This document shows, one piece after another, positions 24,802 to 32,892 of a stretch of 64,000 nt of DNA. How positions within the stretch are numbered: the stretch's first letter is position 1; each line of letters starts with the position of its first letter. Under the pieces are notes generated by a model. That model worked only from the letters and a program-made list of their open reading frames with translations, was not told the DNA's origin and did not search any database. The position numbers and the translations under genes were made by a program. Source of the DNA: Cellulomonas uda (GTDB lineage: Bacteria > Actinomycetota > Actinomycetes > Actinomycetales > Cellulomonadaceae); the NCBI RefSeq assembly GCF_006538705.1, contig NZ_BJLP01000001.1, positions 62,001 through 126,000 on the forward strand, given 5' to 3'.

Positions 24802-24818
24802 AGACAGTCTTGCTGTCT
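24802..24818. promoter_or_regulatory. Inverted repeat between MarR and isochorismatase genes
   Basis: AGACAG and CTGTCT flank TCTTG, giving a 17-base imperfect operator 28 bases before the isochorismatase start. A second symmetric motif GCACAACTGTGC is at 24759-24770, nearer the MarR gene. Both are candidate MarR sites. Confidence 0.5.
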
Positions 24819-24845
24819 TTCTCGTCCCGAGTCAGGAGCCACCCC

Positions 24846-25415
24846 ATGCCCGTCGAGGCACTCGACCCCGCCACCGCCCTCGTCCTCGTCGACCTCCAGA
24901 AGGGCATCACCGCGCTCCCGACGGTCCACGACCCGGCGGTCGTCGTCGCCCGCGGCGCCCTGCTCGTCGGCGCCGCCCGCCGCGCGGGGCGCCCGGTCGT
25001 CCGCGTGCGCACCGAGTTCTCGCCGGACGGCGGCGACCTGCTGCGCGGTCGCACCGACTCGCCCGGTCCCGCCGTCGCGCAGCCCGCCGACTTCTCCGAG
25101 CTGGACCCGCGCGTCCCGGTCTCGCCGTCCGACCTGCACGTCGCCAAGCGCGGGTGGGACGCGTTCACGGGCACCGAGCTCGACTCGCGGCTGCGCCGCC
25201 GGGGCGTGCGCTCGGTGGTCGTCGCCGGGATCGCGACGAGCATCGGCGTGGAGTCCACCGCGCGGACCGCGCGCGAGCTCGGGTACGAGGTGACCGTCGC
25301 GCACGACGCCGTCACGGACCTCGTCGCCGCCGCGCACGTGAACAGCCTGGAGGTGATCCTCCCGCGCATCGCGCGGCTGGACGCGGCGGCGACGCTCGCC
25401 GACCTGCTGGGCTGA
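24846..25415 (+). CDS. Isochorismatase-like hydrolase lacking the usual Cys
   Basis: This 189-residue protein has the cysteine-hydrolase fold: Asp in LVLVDLQKG, Lys in LHVAKRGWDAFTGTELD, and the nucleophile loop VVVAGIATSIGVESTARTA as pattern. In amidases of this family the loop reads with Cys before V-E-S-T; here it is Gly, as in true isochorismatases and other non-amidase members. It is controlled by the divergent MarR gene. The actual substrate is unknown. Confidence 0.82.
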   Translation: MPVEALDPATALVLVDLQKGITALPTVHDPAVVVARGALLVGAARRAGRPVVRVRTEFSPDGGDLLRGRTDSPGPAVAQPADFSELDPRVPVSPSDLHVAKRGWDAFTGTELDSRLRRRGVRSVVVAGIATSIGVESTARTARELGYEVTVAHDAVTDLVAAAHVNSLEVILPRIARLDAAATLADLLG

Positions 25416-25452
25416 CGCGCGCTCGTCGTGCGCCTGCCTCGACGTGACAGTG

Positions 25453-25468
25453 ATACCCCCAGGGGTAT
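25453..25468. promoter_or_regulatory. Second CsoR/CstR-type operator, upstream of thioredoxin
   Basis: ATACCCCCAGGGGTAT is the same palindrome as at 2857-2876 with one base fewer in the centre. It ends 11 bases before the thioredoxin ATG, and rules out the GTG at 25444 as the start because that would place the operator inside the gene. Confidence 0.78.
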
Positions 25469-25479
25469 ATGGTCGGGAC

Positions 25480-25848
25480 ATGGCAACGCGAGAGATCACC
25501 CTCGAGAACCTCCAGGAGACCGTCTCCGGGAACGGGATCGTCCTGCTGGACTTCTGGGCGCAGTGGTGCGGACCGTGCCGGTCCTTCGGCCCGATCTTCG
25601 AGGCCGCGTCCGAGCGGTACCCGGACGTCGTGTTCGGCAAGGTCGACACCGAGGCGCAGCCCCAGCTCGCCGCGGTCTTCTCGATCACGTCCATCCCGAC
25701 GCTCATGGCGTTCCGCGACGGCGTGATCCTGTTCGCCGAGCCCGGCGCGCTGCGCGCGCACGACCTGGACCAGCTCCTCGACGCGATCAAGGCCGTCGAC
25801 ATGGACACGGTCCGCGCGCAGCTCGCCGCCGAGCGCGCCACCGTCTGA
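25480..25848 (+). CDS. Thioredoxin
   Basis: This 122-residue thioredoxin has the redox motif WCGPC (Cys30, Cys33) after FWAQ, and the cis-Pro loop SIPTLM. It lacks a signal peptide and is cytoplasmic. The C-terminal 20 residues extend slightly past the usual fold. It starts the small operon thioredoxin, Cys-rich protein, rhodanese lipoprotein behind a CstR-type operator. This points to a role in reducing protein persulfides or disulfides under sulfur stress (inference). Confidence 0.93.
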   Translation: MATREITLENLQETVSGNGIVLLDFWAQWCGPCRSFGPIFEAASERYPDVVFGKVDTEAQPQLAAVFSITSIPTLMAFRDGVILFAEPGALRAHDLDQLLDAIKAVDMDTVRAQLAAERATV

Positions 25849-25881
25849 CCCCGCACCCCCCACCACCTCGAGGAGAGCCCC

Positions 25882-26046
25882 ATGTGCTACCCCGCCACCT
25901 GCAAGACCTGCGGCAAGACGACCTGGAAGGGCTGCGGCCAGCACGTCGCCGACGTCAAGCGCTCCGTCCCCGCGTCCCAGTGGTGCCCCGGGCACCCCGA
26001 CGCCCCCTCGTCGGGCGGCTTCCTCGCACGCCTCTTCGGCCGCTGA
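25882..26046 (+). CDS. Tiny cysteine-rich protein, 54 aa (paralogue of 979-1110)
   Basis: The protein has Cys at 2, 7, 10, 18 and 35 and His21, in the order CKTCGK then TWKGCGQHVADV, matching the 43-residue protein at 979-1110 position by position. The C terminus adds a short basic helix (FLARLFGR). An AGGAGAG site precedes the ATG. It lies 33 bases after thioredoxin and 29 before the rhodanese gene. The family is unnamed to my knowledge; zinc or sulfur binding is a guess. Confidence 0.82.
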   Translation: MCYPATCKTCGKTTWKGCGQHVADVKRSVPASQWCPGHPDAPSSGGFLARLFGR

Positions 26047-26075
26047 CGCCCCCTGCTGACGAAGGAGAGCGACGA

Positions 26076-26450
26076 GTGACGAGGAACCGACGGACCGCGC
26101 TGGTGCCCGGAGCGGTCGTCCTGGCCGGCGCCCTGGCGCTCGCGGGCTGCACGACGACGCCGGCGGACGTCGAGATCGACGCGGACACGATCGTGATCGA
26201 CGTGCGCACCGCCGCCGAGTACGACGCCGGCCACCTGGAGGACGCCGTCAACTACGACGTCCAGAGCCCCGGCTTCGCCGCCCAGGTTGCCACGCTCGAC
26301 CCCGAGGGCAGCTACGTCGTGTACTGCCGCTCGGGGAACCGCGCGGGCGTCGCCGTCGATCACCTGGAGGACCTCGGCTTCGACGACGTCCACAACGCCG
26401 GTGGTCTCGACGACGCCGCGCGCGCCACCGGGCTCGACGTCGTCTCCTGA
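26076..26450 (+). CDS. Rhodanese-like lipoprotein
   Basis: This 124-residue protein has a lipobox LALAGC (Cys25), so it should be anchored outside the membrane. The rhodanese domain follows with VIDVRTAAEYDAGHLEDAVNY (as pattern) and the active loop YCRSGNRAG with Cys84. Rhodaneses move sulfane sulfur to thiols. GTG 26076 follows GAAGGAGAG. As part of the operator-controlled operon it may act on extracellular persulfide or cyanide/thiosulfate. Confidence 0.9.
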   Translation: MTRNRRTALVPGAVVLAGALALAGCTTTPADVEIDADTIVIDVRTAAEYDAGHLEDAVNYDVQSPGFAAQVATLDPEGSYVVYCRSGNRAGVAVDHLEDLGFDDVHNAGGLDDAARATGLDVVS

Positions 26451-26511
26451 GCCCCACCCCGACGGCCGCCCCGCACTGGTCGTACCGGGCGATTCCTGGC
26501 AGGTTCGTCCT

Positions 26512-27132
26512 GTGCCTCTCCTCGCCGCGCCCGTCGTCCCCGCCGGCCGCTGGGGGTCCCGCGGCCAGCCCACCCTGACCGCCGACGGCCTCGTGCTGCG
26601 TCCGTGGCACCCGGACGACGCCGCCGCGGTGTGCGCCGCGTACACCGACGACGCGATCCGCGTGTGGCACGCCCGCACGATGTCCGACGAGGACGAGGCG
26701 CGCTCGTGGATCGAGGGGAAGAACGCCGCGTGGCGCGAGGAACGCGCCGTGGAGTGGGCGGTCACCGCGCCGCGTGGGGAGCCGAGCGGGCCCGAGCACG
26801 CCGTCGACTCGTCGTCGGACGTCCTCGTCGGGCGCGTCGCGCTCACGCACCTCGACCTGCACGAGGGCTTCGCCGCCCTGGCGTACTGGGTGGTCCCGGC
26901 TGCTCGCGGCCGTCGGGTCGCCGTGCGCGCCGGCACCGGGGCGCTGCGCTGGGCGTTCGACGACCTTGGCCTGCACCGGGTCGAGGTCGAACACTCGACG
27001 CGCAACGCCGCGTCCTGCCGGGTCGCGGACCTGCTGGGCTGCCGCGCGGAGGGTGTGCGCCGCGGCCACGCCCTGCACGCGGACGGCCACCACGACATGC
27101 ACCTGCACGCCCGCCTGCGCACCGACACCTGA
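26512..27132 (+). CDS. GNAT acetyltransferase (RimJ/RimL-like)
   Basis: This 206-residue protein has the RimJ/L GNAT pattern: LVLRPWHPDDAAAVCAAYTD at the N terminus, ALAYWVVPAARGRRVAVRA as the acetyl-CoA region (a normal Gly is Val), and LHRVEVEHSTRNAASCRVADLLGC. GTG at 26512 is chosen because upstream sequence is out of family. A strong terminator follows, so this ends a transcription unit. Confidence 0.82.
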   Translation: MPLLAAPVVPAGRWGSRGQPTLTADGLVLRPWHPDDAAAVCAAYTDDAIRVWHARTMSDEDEARSWIEGKNAAWREERAVEWAVTAPRGEPSGPEHAVDSSSDVLVGRVALTHLDLHEGFAALAYWVVPAARGRRVAVRAGTGALRWAFDDLGLHRVEVEHSTRNAASCRVADLLGCRAEGVRRGHALHADGHHDMHLHARLRTDT

Positions 27133-27178
27133 CGAGCGCGCCCGGTCCTCGAGCCCGCCGACGGCGCCGAGACCTGCG

Positions 27179-27218
27179 CCGGCGAAGGGGTGGGCCCCCG
27201 CGCCCACCCCTTCGCCGG
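27179..27218. terminator. Strong bidirectional stem-loop terminator
   Basis: Perfect 17-base arms (CCGGCGAAGGGGTGGGC and its complement) flank a six-base loop. It lies between the convergent GNAT gene and the GH27-CBM13 remnant. Confidence 0.85.
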
Positions 27219-27288
27219 TGCGGCTCGCCGGTCCGCGTGACGGACGGACCGGTGAGCCTCGGCAGGCCCCCGCTGAGCCTGCCCGCCC

Positions 27289-28239
27289 CTACCGGCGCGA
27301 CCAGACCTGGTTGGCCGAGCCCGTGCACGTCCAGAGCAGCACCGCGGTGTTGTTGGCCATGAGGTTGTGGTCGACGTCGAGGCACAGCCCGGACCGGACC
27401 CCGCGGATCGTGCCGTTGCCCTCGAGCGTCCACTGCTGGTTGGTGCCGCCGTTGCAGTCCCACAGCTGCACACGCGTGCCGGCGGTGGCGCTCGGGGGCG
27501 CGTCGAGGCACTTGCCGAGCGAGCGCAGCGTGCCGTCCGTGCCCGCGGTCCACGTCTGGTTGGCCGCGGAGTGGCAGTCCCAGATCACCAGGCCCGTGCC
27601 GTTCGTCGTCGCGCTGTTCGGCACGTCGAGGCAGCGTCCCGACGAGGCGCTGACCAGGGCCGTGCCGGTCGGCGGCAGCGGAGGTGGCGGGGTCGAGCCG
27701 TCGCTGGTGCTGACGCGGAACAGCGCGACGCCGTGCTGGGCGACCTGGGCGGAGATCTGCCCCGTCGTCGTGCCGGTCGCACCCGTCCAGATCTCCCGGT
27801 ACTGGTAGGTGCCGCTGCCGAGCCCGACCTGGTTGAGGGTGGTCGAGATCTGCCGGCTGCCGTTGCCTCGGTTGAGCAGCGCCACGGCCACCGAGCCGTC
27901 CGCGAGCGGCTTCGCCCAGACCTCGGCGTCACCGTCGTCGCGCACGCGGGCGGCCTGGCGGACCAGCGGGTCCTGGTCGATCGCGAGCACGTCGCGGTTG
28001 GAGAGGATCGCGCGCACGTCGGAGCTCATGTTCCGCAGGTCGTTGCCCGCGATGAGCGGCGCGCTGAGCATCGCCCACATGCTCATGTGGGCGCGGTTCT
28101 CGGTGGGGCTGAGGGCGTTCCGCACCCCGACCATCAGCATGTCCGGGTCGTTGTACTGGCCCGGCTTGGTCCACTCGCGCATGGGCTCGACGATGTCGAG
28201 GGCCTCGGTGATGCCAGCACCGCCACGGTCGAGCTGTGG
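27289..28239 (-). pseudogene. 3' part of a GH27 alpha-galactosidase with CBM13 (N-terminal half missing)
   Basis: The frame encodes the end of a GH27 catalytic barrel (GQYNDPDMLMVG, SAPLIAGNDLRNM, VLAIDQDPL), the C-terminal beta-sandwich and a ricin-type CBM13 with repeated QxW motifs (NQTW, NQQW, NQVW). The signal peptide and the N-terminal two thirds of the barrel, with the catalytic nucleophile Asp, are absent. The frame begins immediately after the TAG of the upstream SRPBCC gene at 28240. It therefore looks like a deletion remnant; translation from the ATG at 28182 would give an inactive binding protein at most. Confidence 0.8.
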
Positions 28240-29046
28240 CTACCGGTCGAGCCGGGCTGAGCCGACGGGCAGCGCGTCGAGCCACGCCTGCCAGGCGGAC
28301 TCGGCGCGACGCACGTGCTCGGGCGCGTCGTCGGAGAACCACGAGGCCCGCACGATCGCGAGCGCGTCCCCGTCCTCGCCTGGCCACACCCCGACGCTCA
28401 GCAGGCCGGGGACGGGCGTGTCGAGCAGCACGACCGCATGCCGCTCGGCGACGTGCTCGACGGTGCCCGAGGCGCCGTTCGGCGCCACGGCGGCGCCCGC
28501 ACCGGTCAGGCCCAGCTCGTCGCGCACCACGGTCCACAGCGCGGCCTCGTCGGCCCGGAACGACGCGCTGACGTCCATGCGCGTGGCGGCCTGCCCCGCG
28601 AAGTGCCGCAGGTAGGCGCGCAGGGTGTCGAACGACGGGAGCCAACCCGGTCCCAGCGTGTCCCACCACTCCTGCTCCCAGTCGGCCCCGACCCCGAACC
28701 CGCTGGTGGTGACCCGCACGACGCACGTGCCGCCCGAGCGTGCCTCGACGACGAACTCCGAGGTCAGCGGGCTCAGCTCGGCCGGGTCCTTGCCCATGAG
28801 GGCCGCCCAGTCCTCCTCGTACTCGAGGCGCCGCGGCGGGTCCCAGCCGGTGACCCGGCCGTCCGAGCCCATGTCGGGACCCATCGCGAAGTGCAGCGAC
28901 CCGCCCTCGCGCTCGTCGAGGGCGGTGGGCAGGAACCAGGCGCTCATGCCGGTGGCGGTGGCGATCGCGTCCCACACCTGGTCCGGCGTGCCGGGCACCT
29001 CGACGCTGAACTCCAGGCGGTACGGGACGTCGGGGGTCGGGCTCAT
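28240..29046 (-). CDS. SRPBCC (AHSA1-like) domain protein
   Basis: This 268-residue protein contains an AHSA1/START-like fold: YRLEFSVEVPGTPDQVWDAIATATGMSAWFLP as pattern, DGRVTGWDPPRRLEYEE and WWDTLGPGWLPSFDTLRAYL at the end of the domain (about 150-165). A second half of about 100 residues looks like a degenerate repeat of the same fold. Proteins of this type paired with ArsR-like regulators are common in actinobacteria. It overlaps the ArsR gene by four bases (ATGA). Confidence 0.85.
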   Translation of the reverse strand: MSPTPDVPYRLEFSVEVPGTPDQVWDAIATATGMSAWFLPTALDEREGGSLHFAMGPDMGSDGRVTGWDPPRRLEYEEDWAALMGKDPAELSPLTSEFVVEARSGGTCVVRVTTSGFGVGADWEQEWWDTLGPGWLPSFDTLRAYLRHFAGQAATRMDVSASFRADEAALWTVVRDELGLTGAGAAVAPNGASGTVEHVAERHAVVLLDTPVPGLLSVGVWPGEDGDALAIVRASWFSDDAPEHVRRAESAWQAWLDALPVGSARLDR

Positions 29047-29621
29047 GTCTCCTCCTCGGGGACGGGGTGGGCGGCGACGACGAGGCGGTGCGGCCGTCCG
29101 TCGTCGTGGTGGTAGCGCGCGGCCAGGTCGAGCACGGCTGCGGTGAGGTCCTCGGCGAACGCCGCACGGTCGGCGGCCGAGCGGAAGCCGATCGTGGTGT
29201 CGACCGTCATCGTCGGGAGCCGGCCGCCCGACGAGCCGGCCCGCCGCGCGAGCGACCCGACCTCGCGGACCAGGCGGCCGGCGAGCGCGAGCAGGTAGGC
29301 GGCCGAGAGGTGGTCGGCGGTGGCGGCCGGGTCGGCCGCGGACGGGCTGACGGCCGCCGGTGAGACGACGTACGCCTGCGCGGAGGCCTGCAGCACGCGT
29401 TCGGTGATGCCGCCGTGGCGGCGCTCGTCCGCGAGCTCCACGAGGCCGTGGGCCTCGAGCGAGCGGAGGTGGTAGTTGACCTTCTGGCGGGCCATGCCCA
29501 CCCGGGCTGCCAGCCCCGCGGCCGACGCCGGGACCCGGAGCTCACCCAGCAGCCGGGCACGCACGGGGTCCAGCGCGGTCGCCGCCGCGCTCGCGTCCTC
29601 GATGACCTCGACGTCCTGCAT
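29043..29621 (-). CDS. ArsR-like winged-helix regulator
   Basis: This 192-residue regulator has a winged helix at about 15-75 (LDPVRARLLGELRVPASAAGLAARVGMARQKVNYHLRSLEAHGLVEL as pattern). No metal-binding CxC is seen, so it is not an arsenic sensor. ATG 29619-29621 is chosen rather than 29655-29657 because the longer frame would overlap the palindrome at 29638-29657 and GGTGGAG precedes 29621. It is coupled to the SRPBCC gene. Confidence 0.85.
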   Translation of the reverse strand: MQDVEVIEDASAAATALDPVRARLLGELRVPASAAGLAARVGMARQKVNYHLRSLEAHGLVELADERRHGGITERVLQASAQAYVVSPAAVSPSAADPAATADHLSAAYLLALAGRLVREVGSLARRAGSSGGRLPTMTVDTTIGFRSAADRAAFAEDLTAAVLDLAARYHHDDGRPHRLVVAAHPVPEEET

Positions 29622-29637
29622 GACTCCACCGTGCGCC

Positions 29638-29657
29638 TTGACAAACATTCCTGTCAA
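29638..29657. promoter_or_regulatory. Operator-like inverted repeat upstream of ArsR gene
   Basis: TTGACA and TGTCAA flank eight bases (AACATTCC). Read on the minus strand, the TTGACA can also be a -35 box. It lies 17 bases upstream of the start and is a candidate autoregulatory site. Confidence 0.5.
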
Positions 29658-29756
29658 TACCTCGACGGCGGGCGGTCGGACGTCTCCCCGCGCGTCCGGC
29701 GGGCGGGTCGCCTAGCGTGGCCGGTCCGGGCGTCGATCGGTGAGGGGGCACGGCTC

Positions 29757-30950
29757 ATGGGCGGTCCGACGCATCACGACGTGCTGGTCATCGGCGGCGG
29801 CAACGCCGGCATCTCGCTCGCGGCGAAGCTGCGGCGCGACGGGTGCCGTGACGTCGCGGTGGTCGACCCCCGCGACACGCACCACTACCGCCCCCTGCTG
29901 TCCTACGTCGCGTCGGGCATGGCGACGCTCGACGACCTGCGGCGACCCGAGCGCGACGTCGTCCCGGACGGCGTGCGGTGGTACCGCGACGAGGTCACGG
30001 GCGTCGACCCGCAGGCGTCGCACGTGCGGCTCGCGAGCGGTCAGGTGCTCCACGGCACCGACGTCGTGGTGTGCCCGGGGTCGCAGGTCGACTGGGACGC
30101 GGTGCCGGGCGCCGAGGCGGCCATGGCGACGCCGGCCGCGGCGACCAGCTACCTGCCCGAGCTCGCCGCCAAGACCTGGACGATGCTCTCGTCGCTCACG
30201 AGCGGGACCGCGGTCTTCGCGGTCTGCGACCGCCACGTGCCGTGCGGCCCCGTGGCGCTCAAGCCCCTGCTCACGCTCGCCGACCACTGGCGCCGCACGG
30301 GCGTGCTCGACGCGATCGACATCCGGCTGGTCCACGAGGGTGACGCGCTCGTCGGGCAGGAGCGGGCGGACCGCGAGCTGCGCGCGGCCGCGCGGCGGTT
30401 CGGCGTCGACGTGCGGATGCGGACCAGGGTCGAGAGCGTCGACCCACAGCGCCGCGTGGTCCGCGTCTCGGGACCGGACGGGCCCGACGAGGTGCACTAC
30501 GACGCGTTCTACCTCGCGCCGCCGCACCGCGCGCCCGCGTGGATCGCCGGGTCCGGTCTCGCCACGGCGGCGAGCGACGGCTTCGTCGCGGTGGACCCGT
30601 ACACGCTGCAGCACGTCGAGCACCCCACGGTCTGGGGCCTCGGCGACGCCGCCGACGTGCGGACCCCGCCGTCGGGCGGTGCGCTGCGCAAGCAGGTGCC
30701 CGTCGTCGCGCACAACATCGCCGCACGCCGCACGGGCGCACCGATGCGGCGGTACGAGGGCTACACCGTCGCCCCGGTGACCACCGACCGGCGGCGGCTG
30801 CTGCTCGGTGAGTTCGACCGCGACGGCACGCCCGACCCGACGTTCCGGTTCCCTGACCTGGTGCGCCCGCGGCGGTCGCTGCTCGCCTTCGACCGGTACC
30901 TCGAACCGGCGGTCTACTGGCACCGCCTGCTCAAGGGCAAGGTGTCCTGA
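29757..30950 (+). CDS. Sulfide:quinone reductase-like FAD oxidoreductase
   Basis: This 397-residue flavoprotein has the FAD motif VLVIGGGNAGIS, then a DPRDTHHYRPLLSYVASG segment and a central CDRHVPCGPVALKPLLTLADHW (cited in parts; Cys157 and Cys163), and the C-terminal GLGDAADVRTPPSGGALRKQ that resembles sulfide:quinone reductases. Classical SQR has a second redox Cys in a GYTSCP motif; here the corresponding GYTVAP has Ala. So it may not be a standard SQR. Start ATG 29757. It lies alone between ArsR and acetyltransferase genes. Confidence 0.83.
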   Translation: MGGPTHHDVLVIGGGNAGISLAAKLRRDGCRDVAVVDPRDTHHYRPLLSYVASGMATLDDLRRPERDVVPDGVRWYRDEVTGVDPQASHVRLASGQVLHGTDVVVCPGSQVDWDAVPGAEAAMATPAAATSYLPELAAKTWTMLSSLTSGTAVFAVCDRHVPCGPVALKPLLTLADHWRRTGVLDAIDIRLVHEGDALVGQERADRELRAAARRFGVDVRMRTRVESVDPQRRVVRVSGPDGPDEVHYDAFYLAPPHRAPAWIAGSGLATAASDGFVAVDPYTLQHVEHPTVWGLGDAADVRTPPSGGALRKQVPVVAHNIAARRTGAPMRRYEGYTVAPVTTDRRRLLLGEFDRDGTPDPTFRFPDLVRPRRSLLAFDRYLEPAVYWHRLLKGKVS

Positions 30951-30993
30951 CTGCTCGTCGGGACACCGGGTCGCGATGCGTACGATCGAACAC

Positions 30994-31587
30994 ATGAACC
31001 CCGACTACTTCGCCGACGACCCCCGAACCAACCGCGAGCGCATGCTCGCCGGCGACCTGTACATCGCCGACGACCCCGAGAGCGAGCGCATCGCACGCGA
31101 GGCGCTCCGGCTGACGTACGAGTACCACCGCGCCGAGGCGGCCGGCGAGCCGGATGCGCGCCGGCACCTCGTCGCGCTGCTCGGCGACCTGGGCGAGGGC
31201 GCCTACGTCAAGCCGCCGCTGTCCGTCGACTACGGCGAGAACATCCGCATCGGCGCGCGCACGTTCGTCAACTCGAACCTCACGGCCCTCGACGTCGCCG
31301 CCATCACGATCGGCGCCGACTGCCAGATCGGCCCGAACGTGCAGCTGCTCACGCCCACCCACCCCGTCGAACCCCAGCCGCGCCGTGACAAGCTCGAGGC
31401 CGCACGGCCGATCACGCTCGGCGACAACGTCTGGCTCGGCGGCGGCGTGATCGTCTGCCCCGGCGTGACCATCGGGGACAACACGGTCGTCGGGGCGGGT
31501 GCCGTCGTCACCAAGGACCTGCCCGCGGACGTCGTCGCGGTCGGCAACCCCGCACGCGTCGTGCGCGGGATCGGGGACGACGCCTGA
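30994..31587 (+). CDS. Maltose O-acetyltransferase-like protein
   Basis: This 197-residue protein has a Mac domain (RERMLAGDLYIADDPE) and hexapeptide-repeat helix (RIGARTFVNSNLTALD, VVCPGVTIGDNTVVGAGAVV type) with TPTHPVEP holding the catalytic His. It is a sugar O-acetyltransferase paralogous to 19926-20531. A TetR gene follows two bases downstream, so they form a small operon. Confidence 0.9.
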   Translation: MNPDYFADDPRTNRERMLAGDLYIADDPESERIAREALRLTYEYHRAEAAGEPDARRHLVALLGDLGEGAYVKPPLSVDYGENIRIGARTFVNSNLTALDVAAITIGADCQIGPNVQLLTPTHPVEPQPRRDKLEAARPITLGDNVWLGGGVIVCPGVTIGDNTVVGAGAVVTKDLPADVVAVGNPARVVRGIGDDA

Positions 31588-31588
31588 C

Positions 31589-32188
31589 GTGGGACCACAG
31601 GGAGTCCCACCCCGGCGCCGCCGGTTCGATCCCGAGCGCCGTGACCGCATCATCGACGCGTGCCTCCAGGTGATCGGCGAGGTCGGCGTCGCGGGAGCCT
31701 CGACCCGCCGCGTCGCCGCGGCCGCGGACGTCCCCCTGGGCTCGATCACGTACCACTTCACCGACGTCGACGAGCTGCTGCACGAGGCCTTCGCACGCTT
31801 CTCGCGGCAGGTCAGCGACCGGTTCGAGCAGCGCATGGCCCACGCGGCGAGCGTCGACGACGCCCGTCGCGCGGTCGTGGACCTCATCGGCCACGACGTG
31901 CTCGTCGACCCCCGCGAGCTCGTGCTGACCCACGAGCTGTACACGCTCGCGGCACGCGACGCGCGGTACCGCGAGCTGACCCATGCGTGGATGGCACGCA
32001 GCCGCCACGCCCTCGAGCGTCACTTCGACCCGACGACCGCCCGCGTGCTGGACGCCCTCATCGAGGGACTGACGATCCACCGCGCACTCGACACCGAGCC
32101 GCACGACGAGGACGAGGTCCGACGAGCGGTCGACGCGGTCACCCGGCGCCCGCCCGCCGGGGGGAGGCGGGCTCCAGGGACCTCCTGA
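31589..32188 (+). CDS. TetR family regulator
   Basis: This 199-residue regulator has an HTH (VAGASTRRVAAAADVPLGSITYHFTDVDELL as pattern) of the TetR_N type and a ligand domain with Glu-Leu-Tyr-Thr-Leu-Ala repeats of the BetI/PksA-like group. GTG 31589 follows the acetyltransferase stop directly. It may regulate that gene. Confidence 0.85.
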   Translation: MGPQGVPPRRRRFDPERRDRIIDACLQVIGEVGVAGASTRRVAAAADVPLGSITYHFTDVDELLHEAFARFSRQVSDRFEQRMAHAASVDDARRAVVDLIGHDVLVDPRELVLTHELYTLAARDARYRELTHAWMARSRHALERHFDPTTARVLDALIEGLTIHRALDTEPHDEDEVRRAVDAVTRRPPAGGRRAPGTS

Positions 32189-32201
32189 CGACGCCGGCCG
32201 G

Positions 32202-32801
32202 TCAGGGCTGCATGTCCCCGAGCTGGCCGACGCCCGTGACGGCCAGGACGAACAGGACCGCGCCGACGACGACGGCGACGACGTGCGGCAGCACCACGTG
32301 CGGCATGTGCCAGGACCGTCGGACCAGCCGCCGCACGGTCGCGGGGTCGAGCCGCCACGGAGGGTCGCCGCGCCAGTCGGGCTCGTCGCCCTTGTACGAC
32401 CACGAGACGTCGATCCGCGGTGAGGAGAAGCCCTTGAGCCCGGTCGGCAGGTCGACGCGGTTCAGGTGGAAGGACGCGACCTCGAGGTCGCGCATGCGCG
32501 AGTAGTAGCGCACCTGGTGGACCTTGGTCAGCGCGTCGATGGTCCAGAACCCCAGTGCACTCACGGCCGCGAGGCCGAACAGCGCGTAGTGGTCGTGCTG
32601 GAACCCGAGGACGAGAGCGGCGAGGGAGAGCGTGACGGACCAGCCCTTGATCGTGAGCAGACGACCGTCGAAGTCGGACACCACCTTGACCAGCAGCTCG
32701 TACTCGCTGCGCATGCCGGCGGCGAGCGCTGCCGCGTCACGGCGGGGCGGTGGGTTCTCGTCGGAGGCCTGGTAGCCGGAGAGGTCTGGAGTGCCGGACA
32801 T
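32202..32801 (-). CDS. Putative membrane protein, 199 aa
   Basis: I do not recognise the family. It has two central helices (WSVTLSLAALVLGF, LFGLAAVSALGFWTIDALT) and one C-terminal helix (VLPHVVAVVVGAVLFVLAVTGVGQ). The N-terminal 30 residues are hydrophilic, followed by an amphipathic segment EYELLVKVVSDFDGRLLTIKG. Such S-2TM-like layouts occur in effectors of nucleotide-second-messenger systems, but no partner gene is near. It is convergent with the TetR gene. Confidence 0.7.
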   Translation of the reverse strand: MSGTPDLSGYQASDENPPPRRDAAALAAGMRSEYELLVKVVSDFDGRLLTIKGWSVTLSLAALVLGFQHDHYALFGLAAVSALGFWTIDALTKVHQVRYYSRMRDLEVASFHLNRVDLPTGLKGFSSPRIDVSWSYKGDEPDWRGDPPWRLDPATVRRLVRRSWHMPHVVLPHVVAVVVGAVLFVLAVTGVGQLGDMQP

Positions 32802-32853
32802 GTCACCGATTCTTCAGCCGCCGGCTCGTCGGCGGAAGTGCGGCGCCCCGGTC

Positions 32854-32886
32854 GGCGCCCGCCCGGGGTGGTACCGGGCGGGCGCC
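32854..32886. terminator. Stem-loop terminator
   Basis: GGCGCCCGCCCGG and its complement form a 13-bp stem around a seven-base loop. It lies downstream of the minus-strand ORF at 32893-33096 and upstream of the membrane-protein gene. Confidence 0.65.
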
Positions 32887-32892
32887 TGGGCG

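Noticed and set aside
25444-25479. Upstream GTG start for thioredoxin
   Set aside because: It would place the CstR-type operator inside the coding region and add twelve residues without family support.
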